Positions 36,766-45,942 of a DNA stretch of 64,000 nt are shown here, piece after piece (within the stretch, counting starts at the first letter, position 1; every line of letters begins with the position of its first letter). The notes beneath the pieces are model-generated. The model was not told the DNA's origin. It ran no database searches and saw only the letters and a list, made by a program, of their open reading frames with translations. A program made the translations under genes and the position numbers. Origin of the DNA: Mycobacterium sp. Z3061 (GTDB taxonomy: Bacteria; Actinomycetota; Actinomycetes; Mycobacteriales; Mycobacteriaceae); contig NZ_CP134062.1 of NCBI RefSeq assembly GCF_031583025.1, forward strand, positions 3,224,001 to 3,288,000, in the 5' to 3' direction.

Positions 36766-38172
36766 ATGGACCTGCTCAGCCCGCTGGACACCGCGATGAT
36801 GGCCGCGGAACTGCTGGCCAGCCCGATGCACGTCGGTGTGGTGCTGATCCTGTCGCCTCCGCCGGACGCCGGTCCCGGCTACGTCGACGACGTGTATGCG
36901 TCGGCGCTCGTGGGGGTCCAGCCGATCGACCGGCGGCTGCGCCGGTATCCGCACCGTGGTGTGGATACCGGGGGCATGTGGGTCTGGCGTGAGTTGGAAT
37001 CCGTTGACCTGGAACACCATTGCCAGCGCCGGACATTATCCGTCGACGCCGGGGGCTTGTGGGAGTTGATCGGCGAATTGGACGCGGAGCGGCTCGACCG
37101 GTCGCGTCCGATGTGGATGTCGTATCTCATCGACGGCCTGGAAGACGGTCGCTTCGCGTTCTATGTCAAGGTGCACCACACCGTCATCGACGGCGTCGCG
37201 GGCCTGCGGATGATCACCGATGCGCTCAGTGCCGACCCGGCGGAACACGCGATGCCACCGTTCTACGCCGACCGCTGGACGGGACCGCCGCCGGACACAT
37301 CGAGCGGGCTGGTGTCGCGGCTCACGGCGCCGCTGCGGTGGGTAGGCGGCACGGTCGGGTCCGGTGTGGGGTTGGTTGAGGCCGTGGTTACCGGAATGCT
37401 GGCGACCGTCGTCGACAGTCTGGTCGCACACGTGACGAAACTGCCGTTCGATGCTCCCTATACCCGCTTCAACGGTCGTTTGGGAGCCGGGCGCGCGGTC
37501 TGCGCGGGCAGCTGGCCGCGCCATCGTATTCAGGCCATCCAGCAATTGGCGGGAGTCAGCGCCAACGATGTGATCACGGCGATGCTGGCGGGCGTGGTGC
37601 GGCAATGGTTGCGCGAGCACGAGGAACTGCCCGACCGGTCCCTGGTCGCGGTGTGTCCCATCACCGTACGGAGCCATGCCGGGCGCTCTTCGAAGCAGTC
37701 TTCCGGCAACATGTTCGGCCTGTGGCTGTGCCCGCTGGGCACCGATCTGGATGATCCGGGCGCCCGCCTGGGGCTGATTCACCGCTCCATGGCGGCAGGA
37801 AAACGCTGGGTGGCCAAGCGCGGATCGGCTGCGTCGTTACTGACGAATGCGGGAAGTGTTGCCGCGACGGTGATTCCGCCGCTGCTGCCGGTGACGTGGC
37901 AGGGCCGGACCGGATACAACCTGCCGATCTCGCACGTACCCGGGCCACGCACCGAGATGTACTTCAATGGCGCTCACGTCGAGGAGATCTACCCGGTCTC
38001 GACTGTCTATGACGGCCAGGGACTCAACGTGACCACGTGCTCGTATGCCGACCGGGTGGGATTCGGCTTCGTCGCGGGAGCTGACGTGGTGCCCGATATC
38101 GAGAGATTCATCCCGCTGACCGAGGCTTGTCTGGCAGAACTCGAAGTGGCCGTGGGTGCCTGCCCCGGCTGA
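36766..38172 (+). CDS. Wax ester synthase/diacylglycerol acyltransferase (WS/DGAT, Tgs family)
   Basis: 468 aa from ATG 36766. N-terminal LSPLDTAMMAAELLASPMHV, the catalytic HHTVIDG (137-143) and the late PGP (SHVPGPRTEMYF) are all present, so it should be active. Makes triacylglycerol or wax ester from acyl-CoA. Controlled by the DosR boxes at 35429-35466 via the hydrolase gene. Parallels tgs1 in the M. tuberculosis dormancy regulon; the precise tgs paralogue is not assigned. Confidence 0.9.
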   Translation: MDLLSPLDTAMMAAELLASPMHVGVVLILSPPPDAGPGYVDDVYASALVGVQPIDRRLRRYPHRGVDTGGMWVWRELESVDLEHHCQRRTLSVDAGGLWELIGELDAERLDRSRPMWMSYLIDGLEDGRFAFYVKVHHTVIDGVAGLRMITDALSADPAEHAMPPFYADRWTGPPPDTSSGLVSRLTAPLRWVGGTVGSGVGLVEAVVTGMLATVVDSLVAHVTKLPFDAPYTRFNGRLGAGRAVCAGSWPRHRIQAIQQLAGVSANDVITAMLAGVVRQWLREHEELPDRSLVAVCPITVRSHAGRSSKQSSGNMFGLWLCPLGTDLDDPGARLGLIHRSMAAGKRWVAKRGSAASLLTNAGSVAATVIPPLLPVTWQGRTGYNLPISHVPGPRTEMYFNGAHVEEIYPVSTVYDGQGLNVTTCSYADRVGFGFVAGADVVPDIERFIPLTEACLAELEVAVGACPG

Positions 38173-38178
38173 GTCCTC

Positions 38179-38652
38179 TCAGGCGGCGCGGCGTACCTGC
38201 GGAGTCTGGCCTGCGGGCTGGGGCGCCGGCTTGGCTGCAGGCATCCATCCGACGAAAGTCAGGTACAGCCCGAGCAGTGCCATGGCAACGAAACCCACAC
38301 GCCACCATGCGGTTGCGTCGACCGCGGAGTAGGCAAACGACAGGTAGCTCTGCGGCAAGGCCATCAGCAGAAACCCTTTCAGCGCCGTCAACCAAGCGAG
38401 GGCCGACACGATGATCGCCGGCGCGCCCCGCCAATGCTGATGCAGGGCCACCACGACCAAGCCGAGTAGCAGGACGAATACGCCGCTGACCCACGGCCAT
38501 ACCGCGCTTGCGCGAAACTCCGCCAGCAGCGTACGCAGGGAGTCGGCTCGCGCGATCGCCGTAGCGGTGACGATGACGACGAAGGGCCCGATGACGCGGG
38601 CACATGCGCGCGTTCCAGATGTGACTTGTCGTGGAGCGTTAGATCCCACCAT
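38179..38652 (-). CDS. Small four-helix membrane protein
   Basis: 157 aa from ATG 38652 (a GTG at 38673 would add 7 residues but starts only 10 bp from the DosR box). Four hydrophobic segments: IGPFVVIVTATAIA, WPWVSGVFVLLLGLVVVAL, APAIIVSALAWLTALKGFLLM and WWRVGFVAMALLGLYLTFVGW, then a Pro-rich tail. Unrecognised family. The DosR box at 38684 points at this gene. Confidence 0.65.
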   Translation of the reverse strand: MVGSNAPRQVTSGTRACARVIGPFVVIVTATAIARADSLRTLLAEFRASAVWPWVSGVFVLLLGLVVVALHQHWRGAPAIIVSALAWLTALKGFLLMALPQSYLSFAYSAVDATAWWRVGFVAMALLGLYLTFVGWMPAAKPAPQPAGQTPQVRRAA

Positions 38653-38683
38653 CACAATCTGCTCGCAAGACACGGTGTCCGGC

Positions 38684-38699
38684 TAGGGCCGGAAGTCCT
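38684..38699 (-). promoter_or_regulatory. DosR box upstream of the small membrane protein gene
   Basis: TAGGGCCGGAAGTCCT reads AGGACTTCCGGCCCTA on the minus strand, close to consensus. It overlaps by one base the stop codon of the preceding gene and is about 32-47 bp before the ATG. Confidence 0.7.
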
Positions 38700-40357
38700 C
38701 AGCGCAGTTCTGCAGCCGGCAGATAACGCTCCTCGACCGCCCGGACCAGCTTGTGCCTGATTCGTTCCAGGTCGGCGGCGCGGTGTGCCTCCAACTCGTC
38801 TTCCCAGGCAGCCACTCTCGCAGCCAGGTCCCTATCGGTGATCGTCCCCTCCAGCCAGCGCGAGAAGTCGCCCCGCGCCAGATGGTACTCGAGCGCTCGT
38901 TGGTCGAGATGCGCTATCGCAGTGCAGAAATCGTGCAGCGTCGCGGCCGGGGCGACCGGAATCCCGGCAGCGCTGTGGAAGTAGAACTGCCGCTCCTGGG
39001 GCAGGCGAACATCGGCGTACTTGTGGCCGTGCCGGACGTGCGTCGTCAACCGGTCGGCGATGGTGAAAAGGCGCGCCGGTCCGGAGCCGAATTGGACGGT
39101 CGCCCGCCGCCCCGCATCGATGTCTGCCGGAGTGGCCGGCGGCATCAGGGTCAGCAAGACATCGCTGTTGTCGAATTCCCTGGCGGGCAGAGCAGCCGGG
39201 GCAAACGATGAAAGCACGTAGCCGCCCCGCCGGGTCCAATGCGCGTGTTCCTCCGCGCCGAGCAGATGAGCCTCGTCGTAGATCACCCAGTGCGGAAATC
39301 CGTGCTCCTCGCGATACGCCTCAGCCGTCAGCCGCAACCGGTGCATGTAATCGCTCTTACTCGTCTCGGCAAGCCCGGACATGTCAACCACGACGCTGGT
39401 CTGCGGTCGTAGGGCGTTCACTAGGTCAGCTGGCTCGGGCAGGTGCTGACCGGCATCGACCACATGGACCTGACTGAGCTGTTGCAGATGTATGTGGTCT
39501 CCCTCGGGGTCGAGCAGCAGCACAGAGTAATTGGCGAGGATCCACCGCTCCGCCAGCAGTCCGACCAGGTGGCTTTTGCCGGAGGCGGCGGGCCCGGTGA
39601 TCACCACCCGGCCCTGGCTTCCCGGAACCCGGACCGGTGTCAGGTCGTCGAAGGTGCCGATCGCGACCCAGCGCCGGGGTGGGCACCAGCGTTGTGCCCC
39701 AGTGAGATAGGAGCCCGCCAGCAGTTCGGCCACCCCGGTCCCGTTCGGTTTGTCCAGTGTGAGGTCGGCGCACCGCCGCACCGAGGACACAGCGTTGCTG
39801 ACGGCTACGCCGATCTCGGCGACGCCGAAGAGCGCCAAGTCGTTTTCGGCGTCTCCGACAGCTACAGCGTTGTGCGGCGACAGGTTCATCGCCGCCAGCA
39901 TGGCGGCCACCCCGGTGCCTTTGGTGATTCCGGCCGGCAGCACCATGAGTGCGGACCGGTTGCGGATGATCTGGTAATCCAGTCCCAACTCACCGATCAG
40001 GTCGACGACAGCGGGCGTCTGCTCACCGTCGATCGCGAGGATCACCTCGCCGTGGCGGTGGGGAATGCCCCGATCGCTCAGAGCCTGCACAAGGCCACCG
40101 TCCACCGGCGGGGCCAATGGGTGGCTCAGTCCGTCGACGACTGTGACCGCACCGTTTTCCAGCACCATCGCATCCACATAATCGGCTATCTCTGGGAACT
40201 CGGCTCGCAACTCGGCGAAGATGCGACCCGAGACGAGCACGATCACCAGTCCGTTGCGTCGCGCCTCTTCGATCGCCGTCATCGCTTCCGGTGCCAGGTG
40301 GCCTGCCGTGGTCAGGGTCCCATCCAGATCCAGCGCGACCACCTTGAAGAACGTCAC
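38699..40357 (-). CDS. HAD phosphatase-HerA-like ATPase fusion
   Basis: 552 aa from GTG 40357. Residues 1-~225 are a Cof-type HAD phosphatase: VALDLDGTLT (Asp10, Asp12), VLVSGR, Lys146 in GITKGTG and VGDAENDLALF (168-178). Residues ~230-500 are a HerA/FtsK-like P-loop ATPase: Walker A GPAASGKS (255-262), VLLLDPEGDH (Walker B-like, ~279-288) and IYDEAHLLGAEEH. Ends in a coiled-coil-like charged segment. Starts 13 bp after the WS/DGAT gene, hence same operon. The joint function is unknown. Confidence 0.82.
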   Translation of the reverse strand: MTFFKVVALDLDGTLTTAGHLAPEAMTAIEEARRNGLVIVLVSGRIFAELRAEFPEIADYVDAMVLENGAVTVVDGLSHPLAPPVDGGLVQALSDRGIPHRHGEVILAIDGEQTPAVVDLIGELGLDYQIIRNRSALMVLPAGITKGTGVAAMLAAMNLSPHNAVAVGDAENDLALFGVAEIGVAVSNAVSSVRRCADLTLDKPNGTGVAELLAGSYLTGAQRWCPPRRWVAIGTFDDLTPVRVPGSQGRVVITGPAASGKSHLVGLLAERWILANYSVLLLDPEGDHIHLQQLSQVHVVDAGQHLPEPADLVNALRPQTSVVVDMSGLAETSKSDYMHRLRLTAEAYREEHGFPHWVIYDEAHLLGAEEHAHWTRRGGYVLSSFAPAALPAREFDNSDVLLTLMPPATPADIDAGRRATVQFGSGPARLFTIADRLTTHVRHGHKYADVRLPQERQFYFHSAAGIPVAPAATLHDFCTAIAHLDQRALEYHLARGDFSRWLEGTITDRDLAARVAAWEDELEAHRAADLERIRHKLVRAVEERYLPAAELR

Positions 40358-40370
40358 GTCCGTAGCCCCG

Positions 40371-41768
40371 CTACCGGGAACCCGGCCGGGCCGGCCGCCG
40401 AACACGTCTGGTCCCCGACCGCCGCCGGGCCAGGGCGCGGGCGAGCAGGCGTGCGACCCCGAGCTCGATCCCCCCTGCAATCTCGTCGGCATCCGGGGTC
40501 GCGTCGGTGTCGGCGGTGATGCCCAGCACCAGTTCGTCGACATAGCTCAGGGTGCTGACGACGGTGCTCAGGGGCGCCGCGGTGGGTGGTATCGGCAAGA
40601 GCATCTCGACGGGCCGCCCCAGCACCTGCAGGCGCTGACGGGGGCCTGGCACGTACGCGGCGAGTGTGACGATGCTCCGCTGGGGTAGCCGCATGAGCAG
40701 CCGAATGCTCCACGCGCTCAACATGAACGGCAGGCGGTCGGCCAGGTTGTCCGCGGTATGCGAGCCTCCGTCTCCCTCGGGCCGACTCTGCCTGGCGTGG
40801 ATGAGGCGCAGGCGTTTCACCGGATCTTTCTGCTCGATCGGCAGGAAGGGGAGCATCGCCGAGGCCCGAATGTCAATGCGGTCCATGGGTTCCGGTGAAC
40901 CCAGCGACACCGGGATCAGCGTGCGCAGCGAGTTGCGCCGTGGCTGCTGACCGTGGCGCAGCAGCACAGCGCGAAAGCTGTCGGTGATCGCGGCAAGGGT
41001 GACGTCGTTGCGCGTGACGCCGAACACCTCGCACACCGTGTCGACGTCTTTGAGGGGGACGCGGACCGCGCTGTAACCCCGTGCGCCGGCCACATGTCCC
41101 GGCCGCTGCGAGCCACCGGTCGAGCCGAGCAGCCGGGCAGCGAACTCGGTTACCTGCCTTGCCGTTTGACCGGCGATCTCGGTCCCGACCATAGACGCCC
41201 GCCAGATCCCTCTGGCCCACGTCACCGGGTTGGTCCGCAATCCTGCGCCCTTGAACGGCGACGCCGGCTCGCCGGCAAGGGTCTCGCACAGTGCACCAGA
41301 GCCCGAGTCGGAGATGCTCGTCAATACCCTCAGGGCGGTGACTTCGTCGGCCAGACAATGATGAATCTTCAGCAGCACGACCCATCGACGCTCGGGCAGG
41401 CCGTCGATGACCCAGCATTCCCACAGCGGATGGTCGCGATCAAGGCGGCGCTCCATCAGATCGGTCACCGTTCGGAACAACGCGGACTCGTCCGCGGGCT
41501 GCGGCACAACCGCCCAGCGCACGTGGTGGGTGATGTCGAAGTTGTTGTCGACCACCAATTCCGGTGCGGCAACCTGCAAGGGGCGCTGGTGCACCACCTG
41601 CCGGAGCCGGGGCACGCTGCCCAGACGGTCGGACAGCGCGGCGATGAGTTCGTCGCGGCCCGGGCCGGGTCCGTCGATCACGGCCAGCGCCCCGATCGCC
41701 ATACTCAGGTGCCGGTCGGCATCCTCTGCCTCGAGAAAACTCGCTTCCACCGTTGACAGGCGATCCAT
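40371..41768 (-). CDS. WS/DGAT family acyltransferase with variant HHxxxDE motif
   Basis: 465 aa from ATG 41768. Has the family start RLSTVEASFLEAED and the late PGPRQRLQ. The active-site motif reads HHCLADE (136-142) instead of HHxxxDG; both His and the Asp are kept, the Gly is not. Probably active in TAG/wax ester synthesis, though the Gly change might affect it. DosR box (41831) in front; upstream of the HAD-HerA gene in one operon. Confidence 0.85.
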   Translation of the reverse strand: MDRLSTVEASFLEAEDADRHLSMAIGALAVIDGPGPGRDELIAALSDRLGSVPRLRQVVHQRPLQVAAPELVVDNNFDITHHVRWAVVPQPADESALFRTVTDLMERRLDRDHPLWECWVIDGLPERRWVVLLKIHHCLADEVTALRVLTSISDSGSGALCETLAGEPASPFKGAGLRTNPVTWARGIWRASMVGTEIAGQTARQVTEFAARLLGSTGGSQRPGHVAGARGYSAVRVPLKDVDTVCEVFGVTRNDVTLAAITDSFRAVLLRHGQQPRRNSLRTLIPVSLGSPEPMDRIDIRASAMLPFLPIEQKDPVKRLRLIHARQSRPEGDGGSHTADNLADRLPFMLSAWSIRLLMRLPQRSIVTLAAYVPGPRQRLQVLGRPVEMLLPIPPTAAPLSTVVSTLSYVDELVLGITADTDATPDADEIAGGIELGVARLLARALARRRSGTRRVRRPARPGSR

Positions 41769-41830
41769 ATTGCGCGCACCTCCGCATCCCCTTACCGGCA
41801 CCACTATCCGTGCCGTAAGTCGCCCTCGGT

Positions 41831-41846
41831 AGTGCCGTTGGTCCCC
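41831..41846 (-). promoter_or_regulatory. DosR box of the WS/DGAT-HAD operon
   Basis: Reads GGGGACCAACGGCACT on the minus strand, fitting GGGACnnnnGnCCT. About 63-78 bp before the start at 41768. Confidence 0.55.
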
Positions 41847-41888
41847 AACGGCGCCGGAGGAACCCGGAGCATTTTGGCGGCTTCGACG

Positions 41889-41903
41889 AGGACCAATGAC
41901 CCT
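41889..41903 (+). promoter_or_regulatory. DosR box of the SRPBCC-rip3-usp operon
   Basis: AGGACCAATGACCCT, 36 bp before the ATG at 41939. Together with the 41831 box it gives a divergent pair of sites. Confidence 0.6.
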
Positions 41904-41938
41904 CGCCGAGCACCTGCCACCCGGCGCAAACTGACACC

Positions 41939-42568
41939 ATGACCACGATCAGGCGCCTTGCGGAGGCGACCGCGTTGCTGGGCGCGCTCTACTGTGCGCG
42001 CCGTTATTACCGCAACTGGGGCACCACCAAAGCGGAAACCCAGATGCGGTTACCGGGCGACGCCCTGGTCGGGGATCCGGCCATCCAGGTCACCGAGGCG
42101 GTTTACATCGACGCACCGGCGTCCGCGGTCTGGCCGCAACTGCAGAAGAATCCGTTTGATTCCTCTGCTGATGACGCCGACCGGCCGCAGCCGGCCGGGC
42201 GCCCACTCGCGGTGGGCGACCGGCTCCGCCTGGCGCCGGCGGGTTGGCTCGGCCTACCGGACGGCGTGACCCTGACGGTTGAAGAAGTCGTGCCCGAGCA
42301 ATACGTGGTGTTCCGGACCGAACAATCCCGCCCGAGCTGGAGTGCGGTCCTGTCGTTTCACGTGCAGCCGCACTGGGAGGACCGGGTGCGGCTGCTCGCC
42401 CGGGCCAGGATCGCATTACGTCATCCCGGAGAGGTCTTCGCGATGGAACTCGCCAGACCGGTGATCGCAATGGGCACCAGGGGATGGCTGCTCGGCACCA
42501 AGCACCGCGCGGAACGCGCAGACTCCACCCCCGTCAGTGCGGCGGGCCCGGCCTCTGAAAAGTCTTGA
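41939..42568 (+). CDS. SRPBCC-fold (START-like) protein
   Basis: 209 aa. VTEAVYIDAPASAVWPQLQ is the characteristic first strand/helix of polyketide cyclase/START-like ligand-binding proteins, followed by VGDRLRLAP, VVPEQYVVFRTEQ and a WSAVLSFHVQP strand. The N-terminal ~20 residues are moderately hydrophobic. Binds or modifies a hydrophobic ligand; substrate unknown. First gene after the DosR box; 30 bp to rip3. Confidence 0.75.
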   Translation: MTTIRRLAEATALLGALYCARRYYRNWGTTKAETQMRLPGDALVGDPAIQVTEAVYIDAPASAVWPQLQKNPFDSSADDADRPQPAGRPLAVGDRLRLAPAGWLGLPDGVTLTVEEVVPEQYVVFRTEQSRPSWSAVLSFHVQPHWEDRVRLLARARIALRHPGEVFAMELARPVIAMGTRGWLLGTKHRAERADSTPVSAAGPASEKS

Positions 42569-42598
42569 GGCTCAACGTAGATCCTGGGAGGTTCCACC

Positions 42599-43762
42599 GT
42601 GCGCGACACCATTCCGCTCGGACGGATTGCAGGGTTGCGGGTGAACGCCCATTGGAGCGTCATCGTGATCCTGTGGTTGTTCACCTGGAGCCTGGCAACC
42701 ACCTTGCCCCACGATGTGGCGGGTTATCCGCGTGGGGCGTATTGGGCCGCCGGCGCGTGCGGAGCGCTGGTGCTGTTGAGTTCCCTGCTCGCGCACGAAC
42801 TCGCACACGCGTTGGTCGCTCGCCGGGTGGGCGTGACGACGGACAGCGTCACGCTGTGGCTGTTCGGCGGTGTGACGACATTGCAGGGCGAAGCGCCGAC
42901 CCCCAAGGCTGCTTTCCGGATCGCGGTCGCCGGGCCCGCCACCAGTCTGGCGTTGTCAGTGGCTTTCGCGGGACTGGCAATCGCGTTGGAATCAGCCCAC
43001 ATCGCAGTGATCGTGGTGAGCGTCGCGTGGTGGCTGTCTGCGGTCAACCTGCTACTGGGCCTGTTCAACCTGCTGCCGGGGGCTCCGCTGGACGGTGGAC
43101 GGGTCGTGCGTGCCCTCCTCTGGCAGCGCCACGGTGACAGAGTGCGCGCCGCTGTCGGGGCGGCGCGTGCTGGGCGGGTCGTGGCCATCGTGCTGATCAC
43201 CCTGGGCCTGGCCGAATTTGTGGTGGGCGGTCTGATCAGTGGCGTCTGGCTGGCGTTCATCGGCTGGTTCATTCTCGCGGCCGCACGCGAGGAGGAAGTG
43301 CAGGCGACGAACCAACAGATGTTCGGCGGAATGTGCGTGGCTGATGCGATGACACCGAGACCGCACACCGCGCCCGATTGGATCTCCGTTGAGGACTTCA
43401 TTGAGTGTTACGTGCTCGGAGATCGTCACTCCGCGTACCCGATCACCGATCGAAACGGATCGACCGTCGGCCTGGTCACCCTGCGACAGCTGCGCGATGT
43501 CGCGCCCGGTCTGCGTGCGACGACGAGGGTGCGCGACGTTGCCGTGCCGCTGCAGAACGTTCCGGTCGCAGCGCCGGGCGAGCCACTGAATGCGTTGCTG
43601 CAGAAGATGACACCGGTCGGTCCACGCAGCCGTGCCCTCGTGATGGAGGGGGGCAAAGTGGTCGGCATCGTCACATCGGGGGACGTCGCCCGGTTGATCG
43701 ATGTGTACCGCATCGCCAGTCCTCAAGCTGTTCCAACACCGGTCGAGTCCAGGGAGATGTGA
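42599..43762 (+). CDS. rip3: Site-2 intramembrane metalloprotease with CBS domains (Rip3-like)
   Basis: 387 aa from GTG 42599 (GGGAGG upstream). Zinc motif HELAH (66-70), second motif [12 protein letters not shown] (about 157-168), about six transmembrane helices, then two CBS domains (~235-370) that usually sense adenine nucleotides. Corresponds to Rv2625c of the M. tuberculosis dormancy regulon. The substrate (probably an anti-sigma factor or other membrane protein) is not known. Followed by a usp gene with TG overlap spacing of 1 nt, as in Rv2625c-Rv2624c. Confidence 0.92.
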   Translation: MRDTIPLGRIAGLRVNAHWSVIVILWLFTWSLATTLPHDVAGYPRGAYWAAGACGALVLLSSLLAHELAHALVARRVGVTTDSVTLWLFGGVTTLQGEAPTPKAAFRIAVAGPATSLALSVAFAGLAIALESAHIAVIVVSVAWWLSAVNLLLGLFNLLPGAPLDGGRVVRALLWQRHGDRVRAAVGAARAGRVVAIVLITLGLAEFVVGGLISGVWLAFIGWFILAAAREEEVQATNQQMFGGMCVADAMTPRPHTAPDWISVEDFIECYVLGDRHSAYPITDRNGSTVGLVTLRQLRDVAPGLRATTRVRDVAVPLQNVPVAAPGEPLNALLQKMTPVGPRSRALVMEGGKVVGIVTSGDVARLIDVYRIASPQAVPTPVESREM

Positions 43763-43763
43763 G

Positions 43764-44546
43764 ATGAAGCCGATCATCGTCGGAATCGACGGATCCGAGG
43801 CAGCCGTTGCGGCCGCGCTGTGGGGTGTCGATGAAGCCATAGGCCGCGGCCGGCAGTTGCACCTCGTCGCCGTGATCAGCCAGACCCACTCGTCGGCGGA
43901 TGACTACGCCCGAGACCTCGGCCACGCCGAAAAGTCGCTCAAGACAGCACAATTAGCAATCGAGGCCGCGGCGAAGTCTGTCGAGGTCACGACCGACATC
44001 GAACGGGGGCCGGCGGCAACGGTTCTGATCGAGGCGTCACGCGATGCCGAGATGATCTGCGTCGGCTCGGTGGGCATCGGGCGTTACGCCCGCGCGCTGT
44101 TGGGTTCGACTGCAGCCGATCTCGCGGAAAAGGCCTACTGCCCGGTCGCAGTCCTGCGGACCGACACCGAACAGCCGCCGGTCAATTGGATCATCGTCAG
44201 AATGACCGACGACAACGACGCTGTCGTCGAATATGCGGCCTGGGAGGCGAAGCTGCGCAAGGCGCCTCTGCTCGTACTGGGCGGCCGCCCAGAGGAACTG
44301 ACCGAGCACACCGACGGAGAGTTCGAACGGCGGGTGCGGGCCTGGCAGCAGATCAATCCCGAGGTTCGTGTCTACCCCATCACAACACGGTCCGCGATCG
44401 CCAAGTTCTTGAGCGCCAACGACGAGCGAGTGCAGTTGGCGGTCATCGGCAGCGACGAAGCCGATCAGTTGGCACGCCTCGTCGGCCCCTCCGGGCATGC
44501 GCTGTTCGCACATCCCCAATGCTCGGTGCTCGTGGTCCGCGGGTAG
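43764..44546 (+). CDS. Universal stress protein (tandem Usp domains, Rv2624c-like)
   Basis: 260 aa from ATG 43764 (AGGGAG upstream). First Usp domain PIIVGIDGSEAAVAA... with an ATP-binding CVGSVGIGRYARALLGST (G-x2-G-x9-GS) and a shorter second domain ending SVLVVRG that lacks the nucleotide loop. Usp proteins bind ATP and help persistence under hypoxia. Located directly after rip3. Confidence 0.88.
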   Translation: MKPIIVGIDGSEAAVAAALWGVDEAIGRGRQLHLVAVISQTHSSADDYARDLGHAEKSLKTAQLAIEAAAKSVEVTTDIERGPAATVLIEASRDAEMICVGSVGIGRYARALLGSTAADLAEKAYCPVAVLRTDTEQPPVNWIIVRMTDDNDAVVEYAAWEAKLRKAPLLVLGGRPEELTEHTDGEFERRVRAWQQINPEVRVYPITTRSAIAKFLSANDERVQLAVIGSDEADQLARLVGPSGHALFAHPQCSVLVVRG

Positions 44547-44550
44547 CGCA

Positions 44551-45369
44551 ATGTATGTGCCGGCCGGCCACCGGTCCATCGTCGTCGGGATCGATGGCTC
44601 GCGGGCGGCCATCGACGCAGCGGTGTGGGCGGTGGATGAAGCGGTCGCGAGGGACATCCCGCTGCGGCTGCTCTACGCGATAGAACCGGACGACGTTCCG
44701 GAGATTCCGCCGGACCGGGTGGCTCGCAAACTGGCCATCGCGGAGAACGCCGTGCGCTATGCGGGCGTGACCGCCGAGGCGGCGGACAAGCCCGTCCGGA
44801 TCGAGATCGAGATCGCCCAAGAACCGCCGACCGTCGCACTGACGCGAGCATCGGCTTCGGCGGTCATGGTGTGCGTCGGGGCCGTCGGGTTGCACCACTT
44901 CCGTCCGGAACGGGCCGGCTCGACCGCGGCGACGGTGGCCCAAGCGGCACACTGCCCGGTAGCCGTTATCCGCCGTCACGGTGACCGGGCCAGACGCGAT
45001 GAGCACTGGATCGCCGTGGACTCTCATGCGGCCGCCGACTCCGATGCCGTGATGAGGACTGCCATGGAGGAAGCCCGCCTGCGCGATTTACCGCTTCGCG
45101 CAATCAGCTATGGGCAACGGGCCGGATGCGACTATCCGGACCGCCGATTGGAGCGGTGGCGACGGCACTATCCAGATGTCGACGTCCAGGCGGCGGTTTC
45201 ACGCGGGAGTTTGGTCGATTATCTGGCCGGTCAAGGCCGACACGTGCGAATGGTGGTGATCGGGCACCGCAATCAGGACGTGGTGACGCAACTGCTGGGG
45301 CCGGCCGGCAATGCGGTGCTGCACCACGCGGATTGCTCGCTGCTGATCGTCGATCGTCCGAATCTGTGA
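44551..45369 (+). CDS. Universal stress protein (tandem Usp domains)
   Basis: 272 aa from ATG 44551, 4 nt after the previous usp stop. RSIVVGIDGSRAAIDAA opens domain 1; the loop CVGAVGLHHFRPERAGST keeps G-x2-G but is less regular than in neighbours. The second domain ends SLLIVDRP. Sequence relation to the previous gene suggests tandem duplication. Confidence 0.86.
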   Translation: MYVPAGHRSIVVGIDGSRAAIDAAVWAVDEAVARDIPLRLLYAIEPDDVPEIPPDRVARKLAIAENAVRYAGVTAEAADKPVRIEIEIAQEPPTVALTRASASAVMVCVGAVGLHHFRPERAGSTAATVAQAAHCPVAVIRRHGDRARRDEHWIAVDSHAAADSDAVMRTAMEEARLRDLPLRAISYGQRAGCDYPDRRLERWRRHYPDVDVQAAVSRGSLVDYLAGQGRHVRMVVIGHRNQDVVTQLLGPAGNAVLHHADCSLLIVDRPNL

Positions 45370-45397
45370 ATCGGCGACCGCCCCTCCCAGCCGACGA

Positions 45398-45425
45398 GGG
45401 GACCAACGAGGTGACTTCGGACCCT
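45398..45425 (+). promoter_or_regulatory. Two overlapping-range DosR boxes before the 45504 gene and devR
   Basis: GGGGACCAACGAGGT (45398-45412) and AGGTGACTTCGGACCCT (45409-45425). About 80-105 bp before the ATG at 45504 and upstream of devR, consistent with positive autoregulation of the regulator. Confidence 0.6.
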
Positions 45426-45503
45426 ATCCGGGCGCCGCGATCATCGTGAGGATGGGTGTGCCGGTTGCTGTCGAGGGGTGTCGGGGCCCGCAGGGGAGTG
45501 TGA

Positions 45504-45779
45504 ATGGCTGCCAGAACTGGAGATCGGTCATTGGTGACTGCGTCCAGCGCGGATGAGCTTGCGCGCCAATTCTTGAAGTCGGCCTACGCCGACAGCGCCT
45601 ATATCGATTGGACCCTTGATCGGCGTCTGGAAGGATTCCTGCATCGTCGCGGACTGGACTGCCTGGTCGAAGACGGTGATGCCTACGACCTGGTGCTGGA
45701 GCAGGTGATGGTGCATATCGGTGATGCTGCCCGCGCCGGCACGACCAAAGCGCCGGGTCGACCAGCACCCGCGAGTTGA
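45504..45779 (+). CDS. Small hypothetical DosR-region protein
   Basis: 91 aa, helical and acidic in the middle: ADELARQFLKSAYADSAYIDW, RLEGFLHRRGLDCLVEDGDAYD. No domain recognised. In the position where M. tuberculosis devR has an upstream usp gene (Rv3134c); here it is unrelated in sequence. Likely co-induced by DosR. Confidence 0.65.
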   Translation: MAARTGDRSLVTASSADELARQFLKSAYADSAYIDWTLDRRLEGFLHRRGLDCLVEDGDAYDLVLEQVMVHIGDAARAGTTKAPGRPAPAS

Positions 45780-45784
45780 GCGGC

Positions 45785-45802
45785 GCCGGCCACGAGGCCG
45801 GC
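45785..45802 (+). terminator. Hairpin after the 45504 gene
   Basis: GCCGGCC-ACGA-GGCCGGC, 7-bp perfect stem 6 bp after the stop, no U-tract. Would partly separate this gene from devR. Confidence 0.5.
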
Positions 45803-45942
45803 CGCTGACGGGTGACCGGCGCGCCGCAAAACGTCTAGGCGGTGCCATTGGATTTAAGCTGGCGTTGCGTGAATCATGATGACAGAAGTTGACCTGCTGC
45901 TTTCAGCGTGATTCCGCACGGTCAGCCAGGGAGGAATTCGCA

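Noticed and set aside
39443-40519. Plus-strand 358-codon frame opposite the HAD-HerA gene
   Set aside because: Antisense to a gene with intact catalytic motifs; no ribosome binding site and no recognisable domain.
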